Shown here: positions 1 to 8,852 of the stretch, one piece after another | Layout: every line of letters starts with the position of its first letter | How positions within the stretch are numbered: position 1 is the first letter of the stretch | Virus record (IMG/VR): IMGVR_UViG_3300042305_002030 | Location: 1-34,592 of that record | Length of the DNA stretch: 34,592 bases | Direction: 5' to 3' (one strand) | From: a virus | The notes under the pieces: model-generated | Databases searched by the model: none | What the model saw: only the letters and a program-made list of their open reading frames with translations | What the model was told of the DNA's origin: nothing | Translations under genes and position numbers: made by a program

Positions 1-4
1 AAAT

Positions 5-30
5 AAAAAACCCCTACCACTATGTGGTAA
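5..30 (-). terminator. Possible terminator after the DGAHR protein gene
   Basis: A perfect six-base-pair hairpin (TACCAC, three-base loop, GTGGTA) lies just past the stop of the gene at 32-454. On the minus strand it is followed by GGGG and then a run of T. The four G between stem and T-run are unusual, so this is weaker than the other terminators in the window. Confidence 0.4.
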
Positions 31-31
31 T

Positions 32-454
32 TTACGTATAACAAAACTCTACTTTTAATTTAACATTAGTCCAAAAAGAATTATTCCTATCCATATATTG
101 ATACAACAGAAATATAGACGATATTCTATGTGCCCCATCTTGTATCTTATCATCTATAACTACAATAGGTGGTAAGATTTCCAAAGATTGAGGATTATTC
201 TTCATATAGTTAGCATACTCTATTACCTTTTTTGTTACACCCCATGAATAATCTTTATTCATTATATCTTCCACAACTTCTTTATAATATGGTATATCTT
301 TTATTCTTCCATCCAAAATTTCATCTATGGTAAGATAATCTACTCTACAATCCATATTATCTTTTTGTTCTTGTGATATTGGTTCACCTGATGATTCACC
401 TGGTTGTGGAACATTAAATTCTTCCTTTAATATTCTTTTAATTAATTGTCTCAT
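32..454 (-). CDS. Small ParB/sulfiredoxin-like DGAHR protein with a capsid-targeting-like N-terminus
   Basis: 140 residues. The C-terminal half reads as a ParB/sulfiredoxin-type nucleotide-binding fold: a hydrophobic strand (PPIVVIDD) is followed by the signature DGAHR and a hydrophobic helix. In that superfamily the DGxHR or GxxR loop contacts nucleotide phosphates. The first eleven residues, MRQLIKRILKE, are almost identical to the start of two unrelated proteins encoded at 28615-29088 and 29095-29493, and match the length and (L/I)xE ending of T4 internal-protein propeptides. Residues 13-32 are a polar linker. ATATTTAT lies five bases before the ATG, and no Shine-Dalgarno box is present. 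The gene sits alone downstream of the nrdA terminator. Virion packaging is inference; the ParB-like call rests on one motif. It could instead be an unrelated phage protein of unknown role. Confidence 0.7.
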   Translation of the reverse strand: MRQLIKRILKEEFNVPQPGESSGEPISQEQKDNMDCRVDYLTIDEILDGRIKDIPYYKEVVEDIMNKDYSWGVTKKVIEYANYMKNNPQSLEILPPIVVIDDKIQDGAHRISSIFLLYQYMDRNNSFWTNVKLKVEFCYT

Positions 455-459
455 AAAAA

Positions 460-467
460 ATAAATAT
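460..467 (-). promoter_or_regulatory. ATATTTAT motif upstream of the DGAHR gene
   Basis: Sense-strand ATATTTAT five bases before the ATG at 454. It is one of nine exact copies found immediately upstream of genes in this window, all in sense orientation. A candidate late promoter; if it is a -10 element the mRNA would be nearly leaderless. Confidence 0.5.
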
Positions 468-473
468 TATTAG

Positions 474-510
474 AAATAAAAAACTCCAACACTTGGTTGG
501 AGTTTTATTT
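474..510 (-). terminator. Terminator after nrdA
   Basis: Directly after the nrdA stop, CTCCAAC (484-490) and GTTGGAG (496-502) form a perfect stem with a five-base loop, extended by A/T pairs. The minus strand continues into TTTTTTATTT. The T-rich flanks are nearly symmetrical, so it might also act on the other strand. Confidence 0.75.
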
Positions 511-511
511 G

Positions 512-2974
512 TTATGCTGAACAAGTCAAACAGTCGGGATCATCTATTGAACATACTTTTGACATCATCTCGGTTGTGATTTCATCAGGAATATTTACCT
601 GTGTTACAGGAACCGATTGTATCAAATAATCTTCATTGATTTTTATTTCATTCATATCAACTCCGAGTCCTTTAAGTGCCGAAGCTTTAGCTTTGGTTCT
701 CAAATAATACATACCCGTCTTTAGTCCAAGTCCCCAACCGTAGAAATGTGCTGAAGAAAGTTTTGAGTGAGTAACATCTTTCATAAACATATTGAGAGAT
801 TGTGATTGATCAATGAAGATCGCTCTGTCTCTTGCCATATCAAGAAGATTTTTACCTTTCATCTCCCAAACTGTCTTGTAAGTTTCTTTGATGTGGTCAG
901 GAATTTCGTTGATATTTTGAATTGATCCTTCCTCAGCAAAAAGTTTAACTCGGATTTCATTGTTCCATAGACCGAGATCAACCAAGTCCTCTACAAGATA
1001 TTTGTTGATTACAACATATTCACCTGAAAGGGTATTTCTCTTATAGAGGTTGGAGGTGAAGGGTTCAAAACATTCGTTGTTTCCAAGAATCTGTGCTGTA
1101 GATGCGGTTGGCATCGGTGCCAACAACAATGAGTTTCTCAATCCTTTTTCGATAATAGATGTCTTCAACTTATCCCAATCCCATCTTCCTGATAGATCAT
1201 CACCTTCATTGATATTCCACATATCAAATTGTAAAATACCTTTTGAAGCCGGTGATCCTTTGAATGATTCATATGATCCGTGTTGAATTGCCAAGTCATT
1301 AGACGCCGACAACGCCGCATAATACATCGTTTCAAAGATTTCCTTGTTGAGGGTCTTCGCCTCATCCGATTCAAACGCATAACCCAACATAGCGAATGTG
1401 TCAGCCAATCCTTGAACACCCAATCCAATAGGACGATGTTTCATATTGGATGTTTTGGTTTCAGGTGTTGGGTAATAGTTGATATCAATCACCTGATTGA
1501 GGTTGATGGTCGCTTGGTAAGTAACATCAAACAACTTATCAAAGTCAAAGGTTCTGAATCTTTTATTACGACTCCTAACTTTACCAGTAGGAATTTCCAC
1601 CATCTTGGGAAGAGCGATAGATGCCAAGTTACAAACCGCTGTTTCGTTTTTGTCCGTATATTCAAGAATTTCGGTACACAAGTTGGAGGACTTAATCGTT
1701 CCAAGATTCTTCTGATTCGTCTTTTTGTTCGCCGCGTCCTTATAAAGCATATATGGAGTTCCTGTTTCAATCTGTGAATCAAGAATTTTCTCCCAAAGAA
1801 GTCTTGCCTTTACAGTTTTGAGTCCTTTACCCTCACTTTCATAGTGTTCATAAAGACGGGTGAACTTAAGATCATTCTCATCATCATATGCGTCAATAAG
1901 ACCAGGAACTTCATTGGGTGAAAACAATGTCCAATCACCATCTTCGTTAACCCTCTTCATAAAAAGGTCGGGTGTCCAAAGAGCGAGGAACAAGTCACGA
2001 GCTCTAAGCTCTTCTTTACCGTGATTTTTTCTCAAATCAAGGAATTCAAAGATGTCAGCGTGCCATGGCTCCAAATAGATGGCAATTGAACCTTTTCTTT
2101 TTCCACCCCCCTGATCAACATATCTCGCAGTTTCGTTGAAGACACGGAGCATCGGGATGATTCCGTTGGATGTTCCGTTGGTTCCTTTAATATATGAACC
2201 CTTTGAACGAATTTTGTGGATATTAATACCAATACCACCCGCAGATTGTGAAATAAGCGCACAATCAGAAAGGGTCTTGTAAATACCAGGTATTGAGTCA
2301 TCGTCAATATCCAAAAGGAAACAAGAAGAAAGTTGTGGACGGGTTGTACCAGCATTGAAGAGGGTGGGGGTGGCGTGGGTAAAGAGACCCTGTGACAACA
2401 TATCGTATGTCTTTTGTACCATCTCCAAGTTATTACCCCAAATACCAACGGCGACCCTCATATAAAGGTGTTGTGGTGTTTCAGCAACATTACCATCCAC
2501 CTTCAAAAGATATGATTTTTCCAAAGTCTTAAAACCAAAGAAATCAAACTCAAAGTCACGATCGTGAACGATCATCGCATTTAATTCCTTTCCGTGTTTT
2601 TTAATAACTGCATAGGTTTCATCGGAAATCATACCCGCCCTTTCACCTGTTTTAGGATTGATATAGTCGTATAGATTTTTAGCAACCGTAGTGAACTCTT
2701 TAGGTACGTGTTTATATAGTGAAGTAATAGCAATTCTTGAAGCCAAGAATGAATAGTCAGGGTGAATCGGAATCATTGATGCCGCCGTTTCAGCTGCCAA
2801 CTTATCCAATTGATCCGTTGTTACTCCATCATAAATTCCCGCAATTACCTTCTTCGATACACTAATCGGATCAACATAATCTGTATTCAGATCATAGGTT
2901 TGCTTTTTAATTCTGAGAACTACCTTATCAAATTTTACAGGTTCCCTTTCTCCGTTTCTTTTTGTTACATACAT
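512..2974 (-). CDS. nrdA: Class Ia ribonucleoside-diphosphate reductase, large (alpha) subunit
   Basis: 820 residues, full length for NrdA. Reduces NDPs to dNDPs in the host cytoplasm with the beta subunit encoded just upstream. An ATP-cone allosteric region occupies roughly residues 1-95. The catalytic barrel follows, with [10 protein letters not shown] and then SSCFLL (redox Cys near residue 218), SSNLCTEI (the Asn, thiyl Cys and Glu of the active site) and AVCNLASI (second redox Cys). GMYYLRTKA carries the Tyr-Tyr radical-transfer pair near the C-terminus. The protein ends in DCLTCSA, the CxxC tail that relays reducing equivalents. Wording around these motifs is closer to the eukaryote-type NrdA also found in Bacteroidota than to E. 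coli NrdA. The ATG follows the nrdB stop by 12 bases, so the two are co-transcribed. No thioredoxin or glutaredoxin gene is seen in the window. Confidence 0.97.
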   Translation of the reverse strand: MYVTKRNGEREPVKFDKVVLRIKKQTYDLNTDYVDPISVSKKVIAGIYDGVTTDQLDKLAAETAASMIPIHPDYSFLASRIAITSLYKHVPKEFTTVAKNLYDYINPKTGERAGMISDETYAVIKKHGKELNAMIVHDRDFEFDFFGFKTLEKSYLLKVDGNVAETPQHLYMRVAVGIWGNNLEMVQKTYDMLSQGLFTHATPTLFNAGTTRPQLSSCFLLDIDDDSIPGIYKTLSDCALISQSAGGIGINIHKIRSKGSYIKGTNGTSNGIIPMLRVFNETARYVDQGGGKRKGSIAIYLEPWHADIFEFLDLRKNHGKEELRARDLFLALWTPDLFMKRVNEDGDWTLFSPNEVPGLIDAYDDENDLKFTRLYEHYESEGKGLKTVKARLLWEKILDSQIETGTPYMLYKDAANKKTNQKNLGTIKSSNLCTEILEYTDKNETAVCNLASIALPKMVEIPTGKVRSRNKRFRTFDFDKLFDVTYQATINLNQVIDINYYPTPETKTSNMKHRPIGLGVQGLADTFAMLGYAFESDEAKTLNKEIFETMYYAALSASNDLAIQHGSYESFKGSPASKGILQFDMWNINEGDDLSGRWDWDKLKTSIIEKGLRNSLLLAPMPTASTAQILGNNECFEPFTSNLYKRNTLSGEYVVINKYLVEDLVDLGLWNNEIRVKLFAEEGSIQNINEIPDHIKETYKTVWEMKGKNLLDMARDRAIFIDQSQSLNMFMKDVTHSKLSSAHFYGWGLGLKTGMYYLRTKAKASALKGLGVDMNEIKINEDYLIQSVPVTQVNIPDEITTEMMSKVCSIDDPDCLTCSA

Positions 2975-2986
2975 TGTTTTAATAAT

Positions 2987-3946
2987 TTAGAAGTCTTCGT
3001 CTGTTGAGAATGATTTTCCTTCGTTCACACCCACCGCAGCTTTGGAATAGTCGGAAACTCTTTTCTCAAAGAAGTTGGTTTTATTTTCCATTGCGATATT
3101 TTGCATGAAATCAAAAGGATTTTCAGAATTATAAACTTTTCCAACCCCAAGATCAACTAGCAAACGATCCGCAACATATTCAAGATATTGTTTCATCAAG
3201 TCTTTGTTCATTCCGATCAAATCAACAGGAAGTGATTCGGTGATGAACTCTTTTTCAATTTCAAGTGCCGAACCGATGATTTCCATAATCCGGTCTTTTG
3301 TCAATTTGTTTTCAATGTGGTTGTTGTAAAGGTGAACCGCAAAGTCACAATGTAACCCTTCATCTCGTGAGATAAGTTCGTTACTGAATGAAAGACCCGG
3401 CATCAAACCTCTTTTCTTGAGCCAGAAAATTGAACAGAATGATCCTGAGAAGAAGATCCCTTCAACCGCCGCAAAGGCAATCAATCGTTCAATAAATGAC
3501 TCGGACCCGATCCACTTTAGAGCCCATTGTGCTTTCTTTTGAACCGCAGGAATGGTGTCAATTGCATTGAACAAATAGTTTTGTTCTTCTTTGTCTTTGA
3601 TATAAGTGTCTATCAACAATGAATAGGTCTCAGAATGGATGTTTTCCATCATAATCTGAAATCCGTAGAAGAATTTCGCTTCCGTATATTGAACTTCACT
3701 TACAAAGTTCTCTGCGAGATTCTCGTTTACAATTCCATCCGAAGCAGCAAAGAATGCCAAAACATTTTTAACGAAATGTTTTTCTCCGTCGTTGAGTCTT
3801 TCCCAATCAATAAGATCGGAAGAGAGGTCAATTTCTTCAGCAGTCCAGAATACGGATTCTGCTTTTTTATAGTAATCCCAAATATCGTGGTGTTCAATTG
3901 GAAACAGCACAAATCTGTTCTTATTTTCTGTTAAGATTTTTTCCAT
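2987..3946 (-). CDS. nrdB: Class Ia ribonucleoside-diphosphate reductase, small (beta) subunit
   Basis: 319 residues. It supplies the tyrosyl radical to NrdA. The diiron ligands can be read: Asp70 (FFAASDG), Glu101 and His104 ([10 protein letters not shown]), with Tyr108 as the radical tyrosine, a further Glu in the VEGIFFSG helix, and Glu and His in SRDEGLHCD. The spacing matches the eukaryotic-type R2. The C-terminal SFSTDEDF resembles the short acidic, Phe-ended peptide by which R2 docks on R1. All key residues are present, so the enzyme should be active and is a standard Tyr-radical type. The start is an ATG preceded by a run of A with no Shine-Dalgarno box. The stop of the helicase ORF's neighbour and the spacing of 13 bases to the gene upstream place nrdB within the replication operon. 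Confidence 0.97.
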   Translation of the reverse strand: MEKILTENKNRFVLFPIEHHDIWDYYKKAESVFWTAEEIDLSSDLIDWERLNDGEKHFVKNVLAFFAASDGIVNENLAENFVSEVQYTEAKFFYGFQIMMENIHSETYSLLIDTYIKDKEEQNYLFNAIDTIPAVQKKAQWALKWIGSESFIERLIAFAAVEGIFFSGSFCSIFWLKKRGLMPGLSFSNELISRDEGLHCDFAVHLYNNHIENKLTKDRIMEIIGSALEIEKEFITESLPVDLIGMNKDLMKQYLEYVADRLLVDLGVGKVYNSENPFDFMQNIAMENKTNFFEKRVSDYSKAAVGVNEGKSFSTDEDF

Positions 3947-3959
3947 TTTTTTGTATAAA

Positions 3960-5345
3960 TTAAAGTGTTTGTTCTCGTTGTCTTCTTCTATCCATCAATT
4001 CTTTCTGACGCTGTTTTGCCGATTCTTCTTTCTTTTCTTCTAATCCCAAGAAAGTAACACTCTGCTCAGTGTCAATATCCAATAACTCGTTATTGAATTT
4101 GCAATTCTCAAATACAATACCATCCCTTCCGATACGTGATTTCGTGATGGCGATCGTTGCGAGGTTCATCTCCTTTTGTTGAAGTGATTTCGCAATTGAA
4201 ATAATCACGTGTCCGACTTGAGCCTTCTTAATTGATCCACCCATCTGATCTGTCGTTACAACATCAGAAGAGATTGATGATCTATTACCTTGAGTCGCCG
4301 TCCAACCCGCAATATCCAACTCTGTACACATCGCTTCAAACTTTCTCATCACCGATCCTTCACTCTTCCAATCATCCGCACCTGCCATACTTTTGTCAGG
4401 AAGAATACAGTCAATATAATCAACAACCAAAAGGTCAATAGTTACACCTTCAGATTTGATTTTACGAATGTAGTTCTTGATATGACTCATGGTTAGAGTA
4501 TCAGATGGTAGTTTTCTAAGCATCAACTTGTTGGGTTGTGATTCTCGGATTTCTCTAACTTTTTCCATCACATCGTCTTTGTGTGCAGGAAGTTCAGAGT
4601 TTGCAAGTCCTGTCCACAAGGTGAAGTGCTTTCTTTGGATAATCTTTTGGTTGTCTTCAAAGAAGATTTGAAGAACATTGAATCCCATATTGAAAGCGTT
4701 GTTTGCTATTTTTGTGAGTATAGTTGTCTTACCCACCCCCGTCGGAGCGAGAATAACACCAATTTCACCCTTCGCCAATCCACCACTCAGAAGATTGTCT
4801 AACCCATTAATCCCCATTGGAATTGGGTGTCTATAGTCTTCCGCCAAAACATCATCTAAATCACTGAACACATCTGCTGTGTCTTGTTCCATATTACCAA
4901 CCTGTAACCCCTCTCTCACCATTTCTTCCAACGCGTCATAATTTTCGAAGTCACCTTTATCGATGATTTTCTGTGCTCTTTCAAGCACCTTCTTCATAAC
5001 TTGTTGTTTACAAAACTTCAATGCTTTGTCTTGTACAAACTCGTGCCCCTCCTGTGGTGCGTTCTTGACATTTTCAAGTGTGTCAATGATTACCTTGCGG
5101 GCTTGTTCTTGAGAAATTTCAGAGATAGTTAGTTGTTCAAGTGTGGCAATGTTCGGAATAGATTCGTACTTTGCGTGGTACTCTTTTACCATTTGGACAA
5201 TGATTGAGTAATACTTGTTGTCAAAGTACGTGGGTTCAATAACTTCCATAATAGACCCCGAAAACTTCTTATCAAAGATGATTTGATTGAGAAGTTGGAG
5301 CTGAAAGGTATTACCTAAATAACCGAAATTTTTCTGATTTGCCAT
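3960..5345 (-). CDS. 41: DnaB-like replicative helicase, T4 gp41 type
   Basis: 461 residues, close to T4 gp41 in length. Hexameric 5'-3' helicase that would unwind the fork ahead of the phage polymerase. The N-terminal ~150 residues are helical with a linker rich in acidic residues. The RecA-type motor follows, with Walker [10 protein letters not shown] near residues 200-208, Walker B LLVVDYID near 305-312, and [11 protein letters not shown] near 355, the DnaB-family H4/arginine-finger region. The C-terminal 30 residues are highly charged (KEE, RQRQ, RRRQ), perhaps a primase or loader contact. No primase (gp61) or loader (gp59) gene is in the window. An ATATTTAT motif lies 23 bases upstream of the ATG, unlike the other replication genes. 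Confidence 0.93.
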   Translation of the reverse strand: MANQKNFGYLGNTFQLQLLNQIIFDKKFSGSIMEVIEPTYFDNKYYSIIVQMVKEYHAKYESIPNIATLEQLTISEISQEQARKVIIDTLENVKNAPQEGHEFVQDKALKFCKQQVMKKVLERAQKIIDKGDFENYDALEEMVREGLQVGNMEQDTADVFSDLDDVLAEDYRHPIPMGINGLDNLLSGGLAKGEIGVILAPTGVGKTTILTKIANNAFNMGFNVLQIFFEDNQKIIQRKHFTLWTGLANSELPAHKDDVMEKVREIRESQPNKLMLRKLPSDTLTMSHIKNYIRKIKSEGVTIDLLVVDYIDCILPDKSMAGADDWKSEGSVMRKFEAMCTELDIAGWTATQGNRSSISSDVVTTDQMGGSIKKAQVGHVIISIAKSLQQKEMNLATIAITKSRIGRDGIVFENCKFNNELLDIDTEQSVTFLGLEEKKEESAKQRQKELMDRRRQREQTL

Positions 5346-5368
5346 GAATGAAACTACCTGATTTTTCT

Positions 5369-5376
5369 ATAAATAT
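5369..5376 (-). promoter_or_regulatory. ATATTTAT motif upstream of the gp41-type helicase gene
   Basis: Sense-strand ATATTTAT in the 33-base gap between the stop at 5379 and the helicase ATG at 5345. It is the only copy inside the replication block, so the helicase may have an extra promoter of the kind used by the structural genes. Confidence 0.45.
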
Positions 5377-5378
5377 AG

Positions 5379-5828
5379 TTAAACGAGTTCTAAATCTAGG
5401 TAAGAGTAAGTTAAATTTTCGTCGGAAAAAATGTCAGTTAGGTTACGCAAAACACCTTTCAGAAGTGGTCGTATATCAACCGTATAACGAACTTTTGGGG
5501 GGTAAACTTTCGCATCGAACTGAAGGTGACAAATTGTCCGATTTCCATCCTTGATATAAATGTTAAAATTCTCTGGTCCATCGGTGTTTGATGTTTCCAT
5601 GATGGACTCATCGGTGGTGATCTGAAAATAATTATCGGTCATATACACAAGGGTCTTACGCTTGAGATCATTTTGAATAATGTTCTTAATATTATTCAAC
5701 TCGTGATAGAGATTCAAAGATCGTCCTGCGTTTTCTTGATAATCCCGTACATTAAAGAATCGTTGTACCACAAAGTTGTCGTTGAGGGTAATCAACAATT
5801 CCATTTTTTTCAATTCCTGTTCTTTCAT
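5379..5828 (-). CDS. Conserved-looking phage protein of unknown function, coupled to the RNase H gene
   Basis: 149 residues, not recognised. It is a compact mixed alpha/beta protein starting with short charged residues (MKEQELKKMELL) and a beta strand (LLITLNDNFVVQRFF), then a helix around residues 38-57 and further strands. No catalytic motif, signal peptide or membrane segment is visible. The start overlaps the stop of the upstream nuclease gene as ATGA, so translation is coupled; an internal ATG at codon 9 is a possible alternative start. In T4 the genes next to rnh encode dsDNA-binding and late-transcription factors (dsbA, 33, 59), so a replication or transcription accessory role is plausible, but nothing in the sequence proves it. 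Confidence 0.8.
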   Translation of the reverse strand: MKEQELKKMELLITLNDNFVVQRFFNVRDYQENAGRSLNLYHELNNIKNIIQNDLKRKTLVYMTDNYFQITTDESIMETSNTDGPENFNIYIKDGNRTICHLQFDAKVYPPKVRYTVDIRPLLKGVLRNLTDIFSDENLTYSYLDLELV

Positions 5829-6829
5829 TTTTTTTGTTTTTTAAAGGTTTGTTTTTCTTTTCTTGTTAACTTCATAAAAGGGGTGATAAAATCAACCCAT
5901 GCATTGTCCCCTCTCGGTAAAAAATTGTACAGACCATCTTCTCTCATAAGTTTCATCGCCTGTTTGTATGATCTACCATCGGGGTCTAAACTCTCATTGA
6001 TTAGACTTAATATTTCATTTTTTGCTTCTTGTGTTAAAAGTGGGTTTCGTAGATCAATTAACTTTCTGTTGACTTCATAAAGTTCTTTTTCAAATATACC
6101 ATCTTTTGTTTTACCAGTCAAAAGGTTTTGTAACGTTTTGTTGTTTTTGTTTTCTTCAAAAAGTTTTTCAGCCAAATCCAATACTTCCTCTACTTCCATC
6201 TTTTTTGTCAATAGATCAGGGAATAATTTAACCAAAGTTTTTTCACCAAGAAAATAGACTCCGTTAATATTATCCGACTTATCACCACAAAAAATCTTAA
6301 AGACCGCCATATTTTCTGATGGAACGTACAGATCTTTTACTATCTGAATCTTTTCACCATACTTTATTAGTCCCTTAAACGGGTTATAGATCCACACATT
6401 TTCTTTCATTAGTTGTGTTAGATCTTTGTCCCCCGAATAAATCGTAACTTGTTCGTTGTCAGAATTTTGAGTATAAAATGCAATTAGGTCATCAGACTCA
6501 CATTCTGCTTGTTCTACTTGTCTTACAAAAAATTCTTCCAAATAAAGTTGGATGCGGTTCTTTTGTTCGTAAAAAGATTCTGTGTCAAAGTCATCGGATT
6601 TGATTCTATTTGCTTTGTATTCTGCAAGAATCTTTCTTCTTTCCAAAGAGTTATACTCACCATCCCAAAATACAAGAATTTTGTCGTAGTTATACTCCGT
6701 AAGTTGTTTTCTTAGTGTATTCAGAAAATGGAAAATACCTCCTACTTTCTTATCTTGAGAGTATAAGTTCTTAGCCCCGTGAAATCCGATTTTCAGGAGG
6801 TTATTTCCATCGACCAATAAAGTTCTCAC
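5825..6829 (-). CDS. rnh: 5'-3' exonuclease of the T4 RNase H / FEN-1 family
   Basis: 334 residues (T4 RNase H is about 305). It would remove RNA primers and adjacent DNA during lagging-strand maturation. The metal-binding acidic residues of the family can be followed in order: Asp7 in LLVDGNN, Asp56 in VFWDGEYN, Glu111, Asp113 and Asp114 in ECESDDLIAF, Asp134 and Asp136 in YSGDKD, and Asp183 and Asp186 in CGDKSDN. The last is in the helix-hairpin-helix-like DNA-binding part. The C-terminus is a basic Lys-rich tail (RKEKQTFKKQKK). The start is GTG, two bases after the uvsX stop; the LLVDGNN motif begins at residue 4, so no later start is possible. The stop overlaps the next ATG. Active-site residues appear intact. 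Confidence 0.93.
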   Translation of the reverse strand: MRTLLVDGNNLLKIGFHGAKNLYSQDKKVGGIFHFLNTLRKQLTEYNYDKILVFWDGEYNSLERRKILAEYKANRIKSDDFDTESFYEQKNRIQLYLEEFFVRQVEQAECESDDLIAFYTQNSDNEQVTIYSGDKDLTQLMKENVWIYNPFKGLIKYGEKIQIVKDLYVPSENMAVFKIFCGDKSDNINGVYFLGEKTLVKLFPDLLTKKMEVEEVLDLAEKLFEENKNNKTLQNLLTGKTKDGIFEKELYEVNRKLIDLRNPLLTQEAKNEILSLINESLDPDGRSYKQAMKLMREDGLYNFLPRGDNAWVDFITPFMKLTRKEKQTFKKQKK

Positions 6830-6831
6830 TT

Positions 6832-7836
6832 TTATTCTTCTTCCCGATCATATTTTAAATCAAATTCCCCATCAACCCCCAATATATCTTTCCAATATTC
6901 TGAATGTTCTTTTTTGTATTTCTCAATTGATTCTTTCTCCTCAGCACTATCTTTACCATGTAAAAACCCATGAGGTGTCACAATAATCCTACCATCATCA
7001 TATCCTAATCCATTGATGTGGTTTTTCATAACAGAAATTTTGGTTCTTGATGCAAATTTAACACTTCTCTTATCTTTAGTGGCTGTAATTTTGGTTGTAC
7101 CCGCACCTTTTTGATTTCCAAACAAGAAAACTAACGATGAGTTTAACCATATTGCATTACCTCCTTTTGCCATAATCTTCGGTTGACCAAAAGGATTATC
7201 GGGAAGTTCAACCCAAGGCTGATTGACGATTACCAAAGTGTTGGTGTATTTACTGTCTGATCTACGGCTTCCTGAAATTCGTTGGTTGATACCCATTCCA
7301 ATCTTGTCAGCAAGAACCGATGCGTTGTGTTGTTTTCCTCCTTTACCGTCGAACGTCATTTTACAGGGAACAGAACCAACCGAGTCCCAAAGGAACAAAA
7401 GGTCGTAGTCAATATCACCCTTGTCTTGTGCATCCAATACCTCATTGATATAATCAGTAATTTGCTCAATATAATCAAAATCGTTTTTGAAAAGGAAGAA
7501 TCCATCCCAATCCAATTCACCAGTCTCTTCATCAACAACCTCTTCACACTGAAATCCCATAATTTTGGCGTGATCAAAACTCCATTTCTGTTCTGTAATA
7601 ATAAAAACAGGTAGGATATTTTTTTGTTGCGCATTGACCGCTGATTTTACAAGTGCGGTTGTCTTACCGGTATCAGAGTGACCCAAGAACATATTAAGGT
7701 GACCAAGTGCCGGTCCTGGCATACCTGTTGCTTCCAAAAATTCTTGACCCAAATCAAGGTATTTTTGTGGTTTGTATTTTGCCGAAGTCGAAAACTTCTT
7801 CTTTACCGAAGTAAAATCTTTTTTCTTGATTGCCAT
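6832..7836 (-). CDS. uvsX: UvsX-type RecA recombinase
   Basis: 334 residues, shorter than T4 UvsX (about 390). It catalyses strand invasion for recombination-dependent replication and repair on ssDNA handled by the gp32-type protein encoded next door. Walker A GHSDTGKTT lies at residues 52-60, a tail-end Glu strand follows (VFIITEQK), Walker B LLFLWDSVG is at about 145-153, and a disordered DNA-binding loop lies around KMTFDGKGGKQHN. Residues 185-205 include VIVNQPWVELP, the RecA-like L2 entry. The N-terminus is strongly basic. Only two bases separate its stop from the nuclease start, so they form an operon. A strong terminator at 7850-7874 lies just upstream, so uvsX probably has its own promoter or depends on read-through. 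Confidence 0.93.
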   Translation of the reverse strand: MAIKKKDFTSVKKKFSTSAKYKPQKYLDLGQEFLEATGMPGPALGHLNMFLGHSDTGKTTALVKSAVNAQQKNILPVFIITEQKWSFDHAKIMGFQCEEVVDEETGELDWDGFFLFKNDFDYIEQITDYINEVLDAQDKGDIDYDLLFLWDSVGSVPCKMTFDGKGGKQHNASVLADKIGMGINQRISGSRRSDSKYTNTLVIVNQPWVELPDNPFGQPKIMAKGGNAIWLNSSLVFLFGNQKGAGTTKITATKDKRSVKFASRTKISVMKNHINGLGYDDGRIIVTPHGFLHGKDSAEEKESIEKYKKEHSEYWKDILGVDGEFDLKYDREEE

Positions 7837-7849
7837 AATTTTTATAAGT

Positions 7850-7874
7850 TAAAAAAGGGGAGGAAAACCTCCCC
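7850..7874 (-). terminator. Strong terminator after the gp32-like gene
   Basis: GGGGAGG (7857-7863) and CCTCCCC (7868-7874) form a perfect seven-base-pair stem with an AAAA/TTTT tetraloop. On the minus strand it is followed by six T. It sits between the gp32-like stop and the uvsX start, so much of the gp32 message should end here. Confidence 0.9.
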
Positions 7875-7881
7875 GTGATTT

Positions 7882-8733
7882 TTAGAATGGAAGTTCCGCC
7901 GAGGGAAGTTCGTTGTGTTGAGGATCAAGGTCACTTTCTTCATCTGTGGTTCCTCCACCACCGAACTCAGATGTTCCTTCTTCACCATAAACATATTTAC
8001 CCGTTGCATTGTCCCAACGTGGGGTCTCTCCACGAGAGATTGCTTCAAGATACTCATAAGGCTTCTTTGAGTATACATCCTCCCAAGTCAATTCGTCAGC
8101 GAGCCATTCTTCTTGTTGTTTCTTGTCTGTCGCCAAAGGAGATGGGTCGTCGTGCATAATGGATTGAATTGTGGTATATTCTTTTCCATTTGGGGATTTG
8201 GACTTTGTGAGGGTGATGATGAGGTCTCGTCCTTTCGTTGGGTCGGTTACATCACCTTTTTCACGCCAAATCGGAATAATCTTATCCAATACACCTTCGT
8301 TCTTATAGTTGTGTTTGAAACGCCAGAATTTTACACCATCCTCTTCAGCATCACGGTCAATTACCTTTACGATGTAGAATTTACGAGACCGATATTGACT
8401 TGCGAGTTCTTTGTCTTGAGCTTTACCCGTAGACATAAGTTCGTCATATAGGTCATTTAACGGTGATGGTTCGTTGTCATTCTTTCCTGGATCATAGAGT
8501 TTGAGCCATTGTTTGTTTACCTGTACTTCGTGGAACCAAACTTCCTTAAATGGTGAAGAATTGTCGGGAGTTGGTAGAATACGAATTCTCTTCCGTCCTG
8601 AAGTTTCTCCTTGCAAAAGGATAGTTGTGAAATACTTCTTCAATCGATCTTCACGATCCATTGAGTTACCATTACCGGTTGGTTTGGTGTTTTTTTCGTA
8701 CTGAGCCAGTACCGCGTCTAAAGATGTTGCCAT
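7882..8733 (-). CDS. 32: Single-stranded DNA-binding protein, T4 gp32 type, without zinc site and with an SSB-like tail
   Basis: 283 residues. Coats ssDNA during replication and recombination. The layout follows gp32: an N-terminal segment (1-25) that in T4 drives cooperativity, a central OB-fold core from RIRILPTP (about 51) to the LITLTKSKS strand (about 170), and an acidic C-terminal region from about 235. There is no cysteine at all, so the His-Cys3 zinc site of T4 gp32 is missing. The last six residues, SAELPF after an acidic stretch, look like the DDDIPF tip of bacterial SSB rather than the T4 gp32 tail. A Gly-rich linker (GGGGTT) precedes the tail. The gene stands alone between two terminators, consistent with high expression. 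Its 119-base upstream gap has TTAATTAA but no Shine-Dalgarno box. Confidence 0.88.
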   Translation of the reverse strand: MATSLDAVLAQYEKNTKPTGNGNSMDREDRLKKYFTTILLQGETSGRKRIRILPTPDNSSPFKEVWFHEVQVNKQWLKLYDPGKNDNEPSPLNDLYDELMSTGKAQDKELASQYRSRKFYIVKVIDRDAEEDGVKFWRFKHNYKNEGVLDKIIPIWREKGDVTDPTKGRDLIITLTKSKSPNGKEYTTIQSIMHDDPSPLATDKKQQEEWLADELTWEDVYSKKPYEYLEAISRGETPRWDNATGKYVYGEEGTSEFGGGGTTDEESDLDPQHNELPSAELPF

Positions 8734-8790
8734 AATGTGTTAATTAAGAGGTTTGATAAAAATTAGATTTAAAGTTTCGTATTGTCAAAT

Positions 8791-8826
8791 AAAAAAAGGG
8801 GTCTTGGATTTTACCGCTGACCCCTT
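8791..8826 (-). terminator. Terminator after the coiled-coil protein gene
   Basis: AAGGGGTC (8796-8803) pairs with GACCCCTT (8819-8826), with a 15-base loop. The minus strand then reads seven T. It lies downstream of the stop at 8853 and upstream of the gp32-like gene, separating tail from replication genes. Confidence 0.85.
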
Positions 8827-8852
8827 AATAATAATTATAAAATTGTCTTAAA

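Noticed and set aside
1280-1777. A 165-codon open frame on the plus strand inside nrdA
   Set aside because: It lies antisense to the fully conserved NrdA catalytic region; it has no family motif and low-complexity His/Arg/Phe content typical of a shadow frame.
2032-2448. A 138-codon minus-strand frame overlapping nrdA out of frame
   Set aside because: Same-strand shadow of nrdA across its active-site motifs; no leader, no motif.
5673-6080. A 135-codon plus-strand frame across the rnh gene end
   Set aside because: Antisense to two convincing genes, with Phe-rich shadow composition and no start context.
6797-6802. AGGAGG on the plus strand, looking like a Shine-Dalgarno box
   Set aside because: It lies inside the minus-strand rnh coding sequence and precedes no plus-strand gene.
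7875-8159. Plus-strand frame covering the gp32-like C-terminus
   Set aside because: Antisense of the acidic tail and Gly-rich linker; a His/Arg-rich artefact.
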